Part shown: in pieces, positions 34,558-42,715 of the stretch
How positions within the stretch are numbered: position 1 is the first letter of the stretch
Layout of the letters: every line of letters starts with the position of its first letter
Assembly: GCA_018824085.1 (NCBI GenBank)
Contig: JAHJHI010000022.1
Location: 103,580-167,579 of the forward strand
Direction of reading: 5' to 3'
From: Gammaproteobacteria bacterium
GTDB taxonomy: Bacteria; Pseudomonadota; Gammaproteobacteria; Burkholderiales; Rhodocyclaceae
Length of the DNA: 64,000 bases
Made by a program: the position numbers and the translations under genes
The notes under the pieces: generated by a model
The model's database searches: none
The model's input: the letters and a program-made list of their open reading frames with translations, nothing else
Told to the model about the DNA's origin: nothing

Positions 34558-37032
34558 TTATTTGGCACCTTGAGCAACGGTACACAGCCCGACAATCTCA
34601 GGAGCGGACAACTTGTGGTGCTGAAGCTGTTTCTCCACTTCTTTCGCGTCCTTAAATCCTCCCGAAATGGATAACGACACCGAATAGGCACGAACCGCAT
34701 CTCGCAGCTTCTTAAGACCTGAGCCATTCACGATCCGTATATCCGCGTGCGGCGAAGCGGCGAACTCGAAGACCGTCTTGGGATGAATCATGATTGGCAT
34801 CATGGAGCACGTCTTGTCGTATTTCTCGCCGAACCAGACTATCGACCCGTTCAACTGATTGGTGTCGGCTTTTGAGATCCTATCGGCCAACACTGCCCCA
34901 CTCTTGCACTCTATCACCAGGTACTTAAGTCCTCCGAGCGCCCAGAGATTGTCCGGGCCGCGGCCAACCGTATCTTCCGGTCGCTGCGATCCAAATCCCA
35001 GGAACAAGCCCAAGTCCAGCATGGCGGCTTCGAAACGCTTACTGCCTTCCTCTCCCCAGTTTACGTCGTCGAGCAAACCATTCACCCAGATAATGAGATC
35101 ATTGCCTTCGAGGAATCTCTCCATGAAGCGGATGGCTGCTAAAGCTTGGCCGGTGGCCGGCGCGCTGAGCTTGTTATATGTAGCACCGGCGATGGGCTTT
35201 AGCAGACGCGAGTTAAGGCTCACGGCAGCCAATTGCAGCTCCTGCGCCTTCGCGGGATTTACGAAGTTGGTGTACTCGGCAAGTTGCTGCTTTAGGTAGC
35301 CCTTGACTTTAGCCTCCGTCGTCCCGTTAACGGCGTCCTGCGCCTTGTCGATGGCGGCGTCGTACCTGCCGATGCGGACGGCGTCGAATGCCTCCCGAAG
35401 TTTCACTTGTTTCTCGTCGAGATTTCCACCATTGATCGGCGGTGCATTGACGACGGCGTTCCGGCCAGCCTGGCCCCAATCGTCGTCTTGTTCCAGGCAC
35501 AGGTTCAGAATCGGTTTCAGTTCTTCGAGGGACTTCCCACGGACCTGGGCTGCGACCTCCTTTCCAAGGGCGATCTGAGCGCGGGTTGCCGACGAGAACA
35601 TTTCCTCCGCTTCGGGCTGATGCAGCCTTTGGGTCAGCCTTCCGCCGAGCAGCAGCACTACGCAGTGGTCGTCGCTTGATCGAACACCGCGGCCCATGCC
35701 TTGCTCGATTCGTTGAACCTGGCGGACCAATTGTCGCTTGGTCCCGTCGAGAAGGAGCATCTCGAGACGCTCGCCCAAACCGTACACTTCCGGAAGGCCA
35801 TCAATGACAAGCAGTTCGCATGCCGCTCCTGGGAGGTCGATGCCATCGTACTTGTTTATCAGCACGGTCAGTCCAACGTGCCCTGCCTTTAGGCGATCGA
35901 CCCCCTCGTGGATGTTGTCCTTGTCCAAGACATTATCGGCAACATCTTTCCAGAAGTCGGCTCGCGGCCTCGACGGTACGATGACTACAACGTTTAGGTC
36001 TTCTGCAATCTCCGATACTAGAATCTTAATTTCGTCGACAGTGAAGTTGGGGTTGATCTCCTGCGGCGCGAGGATCATTCGATCCCCTATGTCACCGCCA
36101 CCTTTCGGCCTAATGGGCTGCACGACCTCGGTGGCATCGGCCTGGAAATGGCTGACCAGAATCGTGTCGTCAGCTAGAGTCGCAGTCATGTAAATGCGCC
36201 TCTGCGCGGAGGCAAAGGCCGGGATGCGGTCGATGGGGACAAAGCGCGGGGCGATCTCGAGCCGGCCGCCCCCGAACACGCATGCACACTGCGGCATGCA
36301 CTCGTTCAGCAACGGCCAGTTCCACTCAAGCTCCTTACTGTTCCTTTGGGCGTGCAGGAGACTGACGACATCGTCCTGGTGAGCCTGCCAGGCCCAGTAT
36401 GGCACGGCCATGACGATAGAGGGATCCACAGCCTTGATGTCGAGCAGACCGGTCGGCGATTGCACCTTCAGATCCTCCTCGAAAAGCGCAAGCAGCCCAT
36501 CGTAGACGGGGTTTCCGGCCTTGGATTTGATACAGAATTGGTCGTGCACGACCCCAAGGCAAGCGTGGGCATCGTCGATAACGATGCAACCTATCGGAAT
36601 CTTCCTCTCGCCGACTCCGAAGACCGAACGGCCGTTGAAAAGCTTGTGGACGTTAGCCACCAAGATGGAGCGACCTGCTATGAAGTCTGGATCCTTCTCG
36701 TCGTCGGTTGCGGCGATCCCCAGTGCTTTGGCTTCTGCGAGCACTTGCGCCACCAAGAAGCTGTCAGGGGTTATGTAGACGGCGGGCTTGACGTTTTCGT
36801 TGAGCGACCCCTGAAGGCAGAGCAGACCGACCACCGTCTTGCCGCCACCAGTGTTCATCTTAATGGTCAAATCCTTTGCGGTCCTGCGTGCGTACCACGC
36901 GTCTAGAACATCCGCTTGTTCATCAAGTGGACGCTTGAAGCGCGCATCGCGCTTCAAAGTAGTGAATATCTTCCGCGGCTCCGTTTGTTTCGCCGCTGTT
37001 CCCGTATTTAGCTTTCCGAAATCCAAAGCCAT
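34558..37032 (-). CDS. XPD-like superfamily 2 helicase fused to a C-terminal PD-(D/E)XK nuclease
   Basis: 824 residues. Walker A IKMNTGGGKTVVGLL (residues 57-71), motif II CIVIDDAHACLG (149-160, DDAH instead of DEAH), motif III RIYMTATLADDT (279-290), and motif VI RIEQGMGRGVRSSDD with the Gln/Gly/Arg pattern. No four-cysteine Fe-S insertion is visible. Near residue 690, RGPDNLWALGGLKYLVIECK followed by SGA supplies the nuclease Asp and Glu-x-Lys. AGGAGGGG precedes the ATG. The gene stands alone, reads against its neighbours and has lower G+C. Helicase-nuclease fusions are common in phage defence, but I cannot match it to a named system. Confidence 0.8.
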   Translation of the reverse strand: MALDFGKLNTGTAAKQTEPRKIFTTLKRDARFKRPLDEQADVLDAWYARRTAKDLTIKMNTGGGKTVVGLLCLQGSLNENVKPAVYITPDSFLVAQVLAEAKALGIAATDDEKDPDFIAGRSILVANVHKLFNGRSVFGVGERKIPIGCIVIDDAHACLGVVHDQFCIKSKAGNPVYDGLLALFEEDLKVQSPTGLLDIKAVDPSIVMAVPYWAWQAHQDDVVSLLHAQRNSKELEWNWPLLNECMPQCACVFGGGRLEIAPRFVPIDRIPAFASAQRRIYMTATLADDTILVSHFQADATEVVQPIRPKGGGDIGDRMILAPQEINPNFTVDEIKILVSEIAEDLNVVVIVPSRPRADFWKDVADNVLDKDNIHEGVDRLKAGHVGLTVLINKYDGIDLPGAACELLVIDGLPEVYGLGERLEMLLLDGTKRQLVRQVQRIEQGMGRGVRSSDDHCVVLLLGGRLTQRLHQPEAEEMFSSATRAQIALGKEVAAQVRGKSLEELKPILNLCLEQDDDWGQAGRNAVVNAPPINGGNLDEKQVKLREAFDAVRIGRYDAAIDKAQDAVNGTTEAKVKGYLKQQLAEYTNFVNPAKAQELQLAAVSLNSRLLKPIAGATYNKLSAPATGQALAAIRFMERFLEGNDLIIWVNGLLDDVNWGEEGSKRFEAAMLDLGLFLGFGSQRPEDTVGRGPDNLWALGGLKYLVIECKSGAVLADRISKADTNQLNGSIVWFGEKYDKTCSMMPIMIHPKTVFEFAASPHADIRIVNGSGLKKLRDAVRAYSVSLSISGGFKDAKEVEKQLQHHKLSAPEIVGLCTVAQGAK

Positions 37033-37529
37033 TCGCCCCTCCTGTTTTATGGGATTTCTAATGCTTGATTCTGGCATAAATCATTCGAGGGGACTGCATT
37101 CGGTAGTGGTACCCATTCTGGTGCCAACTCTTAGGCGACGCGGTGTCCTTGCCGCGAGCCGGGTGAGACGGGGCGAACTTCCGTTTCTGGGCCGGTTGCT
37201 GTCTGATGACATGAGCGTGGTCAGGATGAGGAATTTGGGTGGTCAGTTATTACGTGCAACAGTCGCCAACTGAAGTGATAGTCCGCACAACTGGGTCTGA
37301 CTCGAGGCGGCGTGTGGTCTGCGAACGTCTCAAGGTGGCATTGCCTGTTTCTGTCCGCGGTGCATTCATCAAGCAAATCCCCTGACCTCCCTGGCGCTTG
37401 CGGGTGGCAATTCAGATCGCTGGCTTGAGCCCGGATAAGCCCTGCGCAATACTGCAAGGGCTTTCTGCGGACATCGTGTCTGCACAGCCTTCATCGGCGA
37501 CTCCGGTCGCCCTGAAGTCCAGCCCTGCT
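37033..37529. other. Gene-free stretch: helicase-nuclease promoter side and cargo border
   Basis: A/T-rich just upstream of the leftward gene (37040-37080), then returning to mixed composition. No frame shows a recognisable domain. Confidence 0.4.
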
Positions 37530-37825
37530 GGCGTCGCAGTCGTTACCTGCCTCAAAGATCCCCGGCTTCGATCGGGTCCGGCCATGTCCATGGCCGCGTG
37601 TCTTGTTCAGCCACCCGGCTGAACGCTGTGTCCTGCCGCGCGACCTTCCGGTCGATCGGCATCGAGCGAAGGCCCCGTTCGCAAGAACCGTGGGCCTTCA
37701 TCCTGCACGTGCCGCCTGGCACGTCGCCGAGCCGCTCTGCCGTCCACGGCGGAGCATCCCGAACGGGGAACCCCAAGTTCCTCGCCAGGGATGGGTGTTC
37801 CCTTTCATTCCTGAAGGAGAACACC
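37530..37825 (+). promoter_or_regulatory. Structured 5' leader (radC-like RNA motif), copy 2
   Basis: Starts with the box GTCGCAGTCGTTACCTGCC (37532-37550). Several local hairpins follow, for example CGTGCC/GGCACG. The 3' end has hairpin 1 with outer arms CATCCC (37755-37760)/GGGATG (37788-37793) and inner GGGGAAC/GTTCCTC. It abuts hairpin 2: GGTGTTC (37794-37800)/GAACACC (37819-37825). The ATG follows at once and AGGAG is inside the 3' arm. Confidence 0.7.
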
Positions 37826-37999
37826 ATGTTCGCAATCCCTGCGACGAGAGAGTCGCGCCCGGTCGCTGTGCTGCTGGGTGGTTCCGGGTACGCCCGACCG
37901 TCCCTGCGCATGCCGACTGTGCCGGCGTTGTTGAAACCGAGCCCCACCGTCCCTGGACGGTCTGGCTGCGCTTCCGAGTACCGTGCCGCAGGAGCCTGA
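37826..37999 (+). CDS. Small unknown protein behind leader copy 2
   Basis: 57 residues, start MFAIPATRESRPVAVLLGGS, basic and Pro-rich, no domain. It is supported mainly by the strong ribosome site in the conserved leader directly at its ATG. It may be a leader peptide or the first gene of a pair, since the next ATG follows two bases after its stop. Confidence 0.5.
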   Translation: MFAIPATRESRPVAVLLGGSGYARPSLRMPTVPALLKPSPTVPGRSGCASEYRAAGA

Positions 38000-38001
38000 T
38001 T

Positions 38002-38226
38002 ATGCCGATCAGCCTCTACCGCCGGCGCATTGCCGCCACTGTGATCCAACTGGCCAAGGACGATCCGTCTCTGGTCAAGGAGGTGATCGCCCGCTTGCGA
38101 GAGTCGGGCGAGATCGAAGCCGACGACCTGGTCTATCTGGACCGGATCGCCGACCGCTGGATGAGCATTGCCGAGGAGAACGGCAGGCACGCCGCATCAG
38201 CGCACCCGCGTCAAGCGCGCGGGTAG
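38002..38226 (+). CDS. Small conserved-looking helical protein
   Basis: 74 residues, mostly alpha-helical: YRRRIAATVIQLAKDDPSLV, KEVIARLRESGEIEADDLVY, LDRIADRWMSIAEEN. AGGAG sits eight bases before the ATG. Function unknown. Its 3' end overlaps the convergent gene at 38197 by 30 bases. Confidence 0.65.
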   Translation: MPISLYRRRIAATVIQLAKDDPSLVKEVIARLRESGEIEADDLVYLDRIADRWMSIAEENGRHAASAHPRQARG

Positions 38227-38427
38227 CGTGATGCTCCTGGCCTTCGCCATTTCCACAGCGATCTTTTCCAGCAGATCGGGGCGTTCATCGTTCAGCGTAT
38301 CGGCCCATTGTGCCAATGCCTGGTCGATGTCGTCCTGTGTTCGCGCCCCGTCGAAATCGAGACCGAGTTTTCGGAAGGCCTCGATTTCGTCGGGCGTGAA
38401 CCGTAGTGCATTGCCTGCACGCAGCAT
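38197..38427 (-). CDS. Small acidic hypothetical protein
   Basis: 76 residues: MLRAGNALRFTPDEIEAFRK, LGLDFDGARTQDDIDQALAQ, WADTLNDERPDLLEKIAVEM. Composition is that of a real folded helical protein and not of a shadow frame, and AGAGG precedes the ATG. No function known. It is read against the neighbouring backbone genes. Confidence 0.6.
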   Translation of the reverse strand: MLRAGNALRFTPDEIEAFRKLGLDFDGARTQDDIDQALAQWADTLNDERPDLLEKIAVEMAKARSITLPARLTRVR

Positions 38428-38479
38428 GGTGTGGGCACCTCTTGACCTGTGAGCGCTCAGCTTAGCAGCGCCACATGTC

Positions 38480-38553
38480 CGTGCAACCCCGGGGAGTCCA
38501 CCGCATCCCCGACCAAGGACAGGTGTTCCCTCTGTTCGTCTTTGGAGAACATC
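38480..38553 (+). promoter_or_regulatory. Structured 5' leader, short form (two hairpins only), copy 3
   Basis: Hairpin 1 is CGGGGA (38490-38495)/TCCCCG (38506-38511). Hairpin 2 is GGTGTTC (38522-38528)/GAACATC (38547-38553) with one G-U pair, and the 3' arm carries GGAG just before ATG. The upstream conserved box is absent here. Confidence 0.6.
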
Positions 38554-39069
38554 ATGTCCCTTGAGAAACCCCGTCCTCGCCCCCGGCGCTCCGGTATCGA
38601 GTCCGAGGAAGAGCGTGCCTGGGTCGGCTTCTATCGGCGCGTCGGCCGTGATCCGGCCATCGCAACGGAAGTCATGGCCCAGCTCGAGTCCGATCCCGAA
38701 ATGAAGCGGTCCCATCTGGCGTTGTACCTGTGCTGCAAGGAATCCCTGCGTCGGCACAAGGCCCGCCAGACACGCAACAAGCGGATCGGTCAGTTCGTCC
38801 GCTGGCTGTGCCACGGCCTGTTCGTCCGGCCGCTGCACAGTCTGCAGAAGGGGCTGCGTCACGGCAGCGACATCGCCGTCGAATGCTTGCCCGAAGTGGT
38901 CAAGGAACCGGCCGTGGCCCAGGTGCGCCGCCTGGCTCGGGAAACCGAGTTCAATACGGCACACACGGCCTTCGAGCAACAGGCGGCCCAGCCTACGGAC
39001 GAGCCGTTACCAGCATCCACTGAAGCCCAGGCCTCGCCCAGCGCAAAAACAACGCGCTCGGCCGCCTGA
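38554..39069 (+). CDS. Basic hypothetical backbone protein
   Basis: 171 residues. Basic N terminus (MSLEKPRPRPRRSGIESEEE), a helical core (VGFYRRVGRDPAIATEVMAQ, MKRSHLALYLCCKESLRRHK, IGQFVRWLCHGLFVRPLHSL) and a disordered Ala/Thr/Pro tail. No family recognised. Expression appears to be set by leader copy 3. Confidence 0.7.
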   Translation: MSLEKPRPRPRRSGIESEEERAWVGFYRRVGRDPAIATEVMAQLESDPEMKRSHLALYLCCKESLRRHKARQTRNKRIGQFVRWLCHGLFVRPLHSLQKGLRHGSDIAVECLPEVVKEPAVAQVRRLARETEFNTAHTAFEQQAAQPTDEPLPASTEAQASPSAKTTRSAA

Positions 39070-39079
39070 CCCGAGAAGC

Positions 39080-39247
39080 GCCGGGCCATCACCGGCCCGG
39101 CCCGTGATGCGGCGGCACCGGCCGTCGCATCCGGATCGCCGAACGCCCACGCCCGCTGCTCACCCAGCGGCGCGTGCGGTGCTCGCCCCGATCCCCGCAC
39201 ACCCCATCGAGTGCCCGTGAACGCCGGCAAGGCGACTTCACGGGGCA
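39080..39247. other. Two strong stem-loops in the gap before 39355
   Basis: GCCGGGCC/GGCCCGGC (39080-39101) follows the previous stop and may slow or end transcription, although no T run follows. GTGCCCGTGAA/TTCACGGGGCAC with an inner CGCC/GGCG (39211-39247) lies further on. The rest of 39070-39354 shows no gene. Confidence 0.5.
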
Positions 39248-39354
39248 CCCACACCTGCCCGCCTCGCCATCTGCGCGCGTCGGGCCAAACCCCGCCCGCC
39301 GTTCTGCCCGTGGCATGCCGGCCCATTTTTTTCAGCAATGAAAGGAATCCATCG

Positions 39355-39597
39355 ATGATCACCATCACCGCCATCCTGAACGCCATCGAAGCGCACGCTG
39401 AGCGCGCCATCGTCCCAGAGCTTCGCCTCATCAAGAAGGAGGTTGAGAAACTGCGCCCGTCCCTCTACCCGGATGACCAGGAGCACGCCGACGCCCTGCT
39501 GCTGAAGCTGGACCGCCTGCTGTCCGACCAAGTCGTCGTCGCCACCGAAGCCGGCGTCTTGGCGCAAGGATTCCAGGCAGTGGCGCAGGCAGCCTGA
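39355..39597 (+). CDS. Small helical hypothetical protein
   Basis: 80 residues: MITITAILNAIEAHAERAIV, PELRLIKKEVEKLRPSLYPD, DQEHADALLLKLDRLLSDQV. Amphipathic, probably coiled coil. AAAGGAAT precedes the ATG. Function unknown. Confidence 0.65.
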   Translation: MITITAILNAIEAHAERAIVPELRLIKKEVEKLRPSLYPDDQEHADALLLKLDRLLSDQVVVATEAGVLAQGFQAVAQAA

Positions 39598-39649
39598 ATC
39601 GCGGCGACACCACCGGCGATTCGCCCGCCGGCTCGCCAGACATCCAACA

Positions 39650-39706
39650 ACCCCGTGGGGCTCACGCCCGACGGGGTGGGGTTCCACGATGTTTCGAGAG
39701 GAACCC
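39650..39706 (+). promoter_or_regulatory. Structured 5' leader, short form, copy 4
   Basis: Hairpin 1 has outer arms ACCCCGT (39650-39656)/ACGGGGT (39671-39677) with an inner GGG/CCC. Hairpin 2 is GGGTTCC (39679-39685)/GGAACCC (39700-39706), with GAGAGGAAC acting as ribosome site and ATG at 39710. The architecture equals that of the other leaders although the stem sequence has diverged. Confidence 0.6.
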
Positions 39707-39709
39707 GAT

Positions 39710-40381
39710 ATGAACAAGGTGAGTATCAATGCGGCGCAACAGCGCTACGTGATCGAATGCGGCGAGGGCTATACCTGCCTCGGCTTCGCCAATGCCCGGG
39801 ACCATGCCAACCAGATCGCCAGCAAGCTGAGCCGTGCCAACCTGGCATTCACGGACGAGGACTACGCGACCCTCGCCGGCTACGATAAGTACCTGAAAGC
39901 CATCCAGGCCTGGAGCCAGTCGCCCCTGACGCGCACGACCTACTTCGATCCCGGTACGGATGCCAAGGCCGCCAGGGTCCTGGAATCCTGCCGCACGCAC
40001 GAACGGAAGGTCCGCCTGATCTTGGGCGACACGAGCAGCGGCGAACCCTGGCTGGAGGAACACGATGTCATCGGCCGGATCGGCCGCTCGACGGGAAGTT
40101 TGAAGGTCCCCTTGCTGATCGAGCCCGGCGAGCATGGCGGCTGCGCCATTCTGTGCGCTTGCCTCCTTGCCATCGTGGATTGGGAATCGGGCGACTTCCT
40201 GTATCGCCATGCCGCCTACCGCGAAGCCGACTTGAGCATCAAACCTTCGGGCGACGCCGACCGGTCCTGGAATGTTCTGCGGCGCGAAGAAGTCGTCGCC
40301 AGTTTCCGGGACATCGGCCAGGCCGGCGCCTACCTCGCCTTCATGCGCGGCGCGACGATCGAGCCGCGTGTCTTCCAGTGA
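39710..40381 (+). CDS. Hypothetical backbone protein
   Basis: 223 residues. Start MNKVSINAAQQRYVIECGEG, with YTCLGFANARDHANQIASKL and later LIEPGEHGGCAILCACLLAI, VDWESGDFLYRHAAYREADL. I recognise no catalytic motif. It resembles the uncharacterised proteins that travel with radC and ParB genes on large islands. It is preceded by leader copy 4. Confidence 0.7.
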   Translation: MNKVSINAAQQRYVIECGEGYTCLGFANARDHANQIASKLSRANLAFTDEDYATLAGYDKYLKAIQAWSQSPLTRTTYFDPGTDAKAARVLESCRTHERKVRLILGDTSSGEPWLEEHDVIGRIGRSTGSLKVPLLIEPGEHGGCAILCACLLAIVDWESGDFLYRHAAYREADLSIKPSGDADRSWNVLRREEVVASFRDIGQAGAYLAFMRGATIEPRVFQ

Positions 40382-40462
40382 CTTCGAGGGCAGTACCCGA
40401 TGGAGCAACGCCTCCCCGGCAGAAACGCTGGGGAGGCGGTCGCCCGCCGAAAACCAATCGTG

Positions 40463-40678
40463 CTACGCCGCCAAGCGGCACTGGGCGTATTCGCGGTCGA
40501 TGAGCCAGTGCAGGAACTGGGTGTCCTTGGAGACGCCCCAGTAGTGCGCCTTGCATCGGGCGATGTAGGCGTCCAGGTCGTCGAGCGTGCGGATGTCCAC
40601 CGGCTCGATGTCGGTGATCTTCCGGAAGCGCTCGACCTCCCGGCGAGTGAGTCGAATTTGCGAGCCGAGGCGGATCAT
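40463..40678 (-). CDS. Small hypothetical protein
   Basis: 71 residues: MIRLGSQIRLTRREVERFRK, ITDIEPVDIRTLDDLDAYIA, RCKAHYWGVSKDTQFLHWLI. Reads like a compact helical protein with sensible composition. There is no strong ribosome site. Function unknown. Confidence 0.5.
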   Translation of the reverse strand: MIRLGSQIRLTRREVERFRKITDIEPVDIRTLDDLDAYIARCKAHYWGVSKDTQFLHWLIDREYAQCRLAA

Positions 40679-41014
40679 GGTCGTTCTACGCGAAGGGTTG
40701 AGCCTTCATCTTGATCAAATTTTTCAGGCTTGTCGCCGGTTTTACGGTGGTCACGCAAAAAAATTATGCAGTGCCAATAGGCTGACATCCAGGTCACACT
40801 GGAGTGCAAGTAGGCCCTTTGGACCACGCTGGCGGCACGTTTGCGCCGCAGAAAGCGATCGGCACGCCCTCATCACCAACGCCATACGCAAGCCCGTCGG
40901 ATTCCGGCCGCTTGAACATTGCGTCCTCTGCCTCCCCTTGAATCCACCCTACTGATGCCGGAAACTGACTGGGCATACCTGCATTCCATCGTGGGATGTA
41001 GCCCGGCTCTGGCC
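40679..41014. other. Gene-free stretch upstream of the radC leader
   Basis: An A/T-rich patch at 40710-40770 breaks the G+C-rich composition and is the likely promoter zone for the radC operon. No gene is supported here. Confidence 0.4.
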
Positions 41015-41140
41015 GGCGTCGCAGTCGATACCTGCCTCATTCATCGTGCCGACCCATGTCCGCACATTCATCCCAAGCGGGGACCTCGTCCCCTTTGGGA
41101 TCGGCGTTCCCGCTTTTCTTGTTTACTTGAGGAGAACGCC
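41015..41140 (+). promoter_or_regulatory. radC leader: structured RNA, compact full copy 5
   Basis: The shortest copy with every element. It has the box GTCGCAGTCGATACCTGCC (41018-41036), then hairpin 1 with outer arms ATCCCAA (41070-41076)/TTGGGAT (41095-41101) and inner CGGGGAC/GTCCCC. Hairpin 2 is GGCGTTC (41103-41109)/GAACGCC (41134-41140), holding GGAG directly before the ATG. Position in front of radC agrees with the name-giving location of the published radC RNA motif. Confidence 0.75.
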
Positions 41141-41722
41141 ATGAATCTATCTGCCTTGTCCCGCGCCGATCTGATCCGCGAATTACTCTCGCCCCTGGTT
41201 TGCGCCTCGGGTACCAACCCTTTGCACGTCAGCGATGCCGTGGCGCAAATGGGCATGCTCGGCACCACCGATACCGTTGTCGCCCATCGCTTGGGCATTG
41301 CCCGCGAACTGCTGCTGCGCGATCTGCGTGAGCAGATGCGCAGCGGCCCGCTGATGAACTCGCCGCAAGTCCTGCGCGATTGGCTGCGGCTGTATTGCGC
41401 TGGGCTCGAGCATGAGGTGTTCCTGGCGCTCTACCTGGACGCCCAGCATCGCCTGATCGAAGTCGAGGAGTTGTTCCGGGGGACATTGAGCCAGACCTCC
41501 GTCTATCCTCGGGAAGTGGTCAAGGGGGCGCTCGCCCGTAACGCCGCCGCGCTGGCCGTTGCGCACAACCATCCCTCGGGGGAAGCCGAGCCCTCGCGGG
41601 CCGATGAGCTGCTGACACAGAACCTGAAGCACGCGCTGAGCCTGGTGGATGTGCGGGTGATCGACCATTTCGTCGTCGCCGGCGACACGGTAGTGTCGTT
41701 CGCGGAACGCGGACTGGTGTAA
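41141..41722 (+). CDS. radC: RadC/JAB-domain protein
   Basis: 193 residues. The C-terminal JAB/MPN fold carries the metal motif [20 protein letters not shown] and the conserved [20 protein letters not shown]. The N-terminal region ([20 protein letters not shown]) replaces the helix-hairpin-helix of chromosomal RadC. These mobile-element RadC proteins have no proven enzyme activity; despite the name, a role in repair is doubtful. It is expressed behind the structured leader. Confidence 0.92.
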   Translation: MNLSALSRADLIRELLSPLVCASGTNPLHVSDAVAQMGMLGTTDTVVAHRLGIARELLLRDLREQMRSGPLMNSPQVLRDWLRLYCAGLEHEVFLALYLDAQHRLIEVEELFRGTLSQTSVYPREVVKGALARNAAALAVAHNHPSGEAEPSRADELLTQNLKHALSLVDVRVIDHFVVAGDTVVSFAERGLV

Positions 41723-41762
41723 CGCCATGTGCCGCCGGCCAACCGCGTCGCGTCCGATGCTC

Positions 41763-41799
41763 AAAGGCATGCCCGCCTCATCTGGTCGGGCTGCCTTTT
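41763..41799 (+). terminator. Stem-loop after radC, terminator-like
   Basis: Arms AAAGGCA (41763-41769)/TGCCTTT (41792-41798) plus an inner GCCCG/CGGGC, followed by only one more T. It may be a weak terminator for radC or a leader hairpin for the gene at 41821. Confidence 0.5.
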
Positions 41800-41820
41800 C
41801 GGTCGCGTGAGGAAATCATC

Positions 41821-42036
41821 ATGTCGACGAGAATCCCGCCCCATTGTCCTGTCTGCGCGGGCGACGGCGTGCCGCTGGGTACGCTGGGCCGCCTGCGCTG
41901 GTTCCGTTGTCGCGACTGCGGCATGAACTTCAGTCGTCAGACTGGCACGCGCCCCAAGACCAAGTCGACGTCTCATCAAGAGAAAGGAGAACCGCATGGA
42001 AACACCCGCCGTGGCAAGCTTGCAAGCGCAGGCTGA
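41821..42036 (+). CDS. Small zinc-ribbon protein
   Basis: 71 residues with two knuckles, CPVCAG near residue 10 and CRDCGMNFSRQTG near residue 37, then a basic tail. A CxxC-x(n)-CxxC layout of this spacing suggests a zinc ribbon that binds nucleic acid or a partner protein. GAGG precedes the ATG. It overlaps the next gene by 41 bases. Confidence 0.6.
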   Translation: MSTRIPPHCPVCAGDGVPLGTLGRLRWFRCRDCGMNFSRQTGTRPKTKSTSHQEKGEPHGNTRRGKLASAG

Positions 42037-42304
42037 ACCACTGGCCTCGTTATCGATCTCGCATCTGAGTCCAAGCACCCGCTTGAAACTGGCCGATGAC
42101 GAGTTGTCGGTCAATGCCTATCCGACCGACTGCGGCGGCATCCTCTACGTCGGCGTGCCGTGCCACCGGATCCCGACCGAAGCCGACCTGGCCGCGATTT
42201 TCGAGGTCGCTCAGTTAGCCGGCGTCGTCTGGCTGAACTTCGACAGCGAGGCGGCCGTGATCGACGGCCTGCCGATCTTCGAGATGCCGGACCTCGCATC
42301 ATGA
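41996..42304 (+). CDS. Hypothetical protein, DUF-type backbone gene
   Basis: 102 residues: LSPSTRLKLADDELSVNAYP, TDCGGILYVGVPCHRIPTEA, DLAAIFEVAQLAGVVWLNFD. AAAGGAGAAC precedes the ATG. Alternating beta and alpha pattern; family not recognised. Its stop overlaps the next start (ATGA). Confidence 0.65.
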   Translation: METPAVASLQAQAEPLASLSISHLSPSTRLKLADDELSVNAYPTDCGGILYVGVPCHRIPTEADLAAIFEVAQLAGVVWLNFDSEAAVIDGLPIFEMPDLAS

Positions 42305-42639
42305 GCCGGCACCACATCCGGCTCATGTATCAGGGCCAGCCGGTCTTGGTAGTGGCCGGCTACGACCGGCCCCTGCGCGAACTTTTCCTGCAGGTGTTTC
42401 TCTGCCAGGAGAGCGGGCCGGCCGGCGATGATGACATCGTCTACGACAGCCTTCATGAACCGGCCCTGGACTGGACCGTCATTGGTACGCTGACCAATAA
42501 ACTCACTGCGCTCGGCATCTGCGTGCCCGAGAAGTTGATCGAGGCGGTGTATCTGGATCAGCGCTTCACTACAGGCAACGTCGTGGTTTGGCACCATGCC
42601 GACCAAGCACCTGAAGTCCTGCACACCAACCGAGCATAA
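42301..42639 (+). CDS. Hypothetical protein coupled to 41996-42304
   Basis: 112 residues: MSRHHIRLMYQGQPVLVVAG, YDRPLRELFLQVFLCQESGP, GTLTNKLTALGICVPEKLIE. A small alpha/beta fold is likely. It is translated with the preceding gene by ATGA overlap and ends the rightward radC cluster. Function unknown. Confidence 0.65.
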   Translation: MSRHHIRLMYQGQPVLVVAGYDRPLRELFLQVFLCQESGPAGDDDIVYDSLHEPALDWTVIGTLTNKLTALGICVPEKLIEAVYLDQRFTTGNVVVWHHADQAPEVLHTNRA

Positions 42640-42715
42640 CTTATCTACGGCAGGGCGTTGCGCCACGCGGCCAACGCTCCTTGCCCTCTCTCTGGGGCTT
42701 CCGGAGGTATCAGCG

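Noticed and set aside
41141..41722. RadC as a DNA repair enzyme
   Set aside because: Mobile-element RadC proteins have a JAB fold without proven repair function, and the early radC repair phenotype was later assigned to recG.
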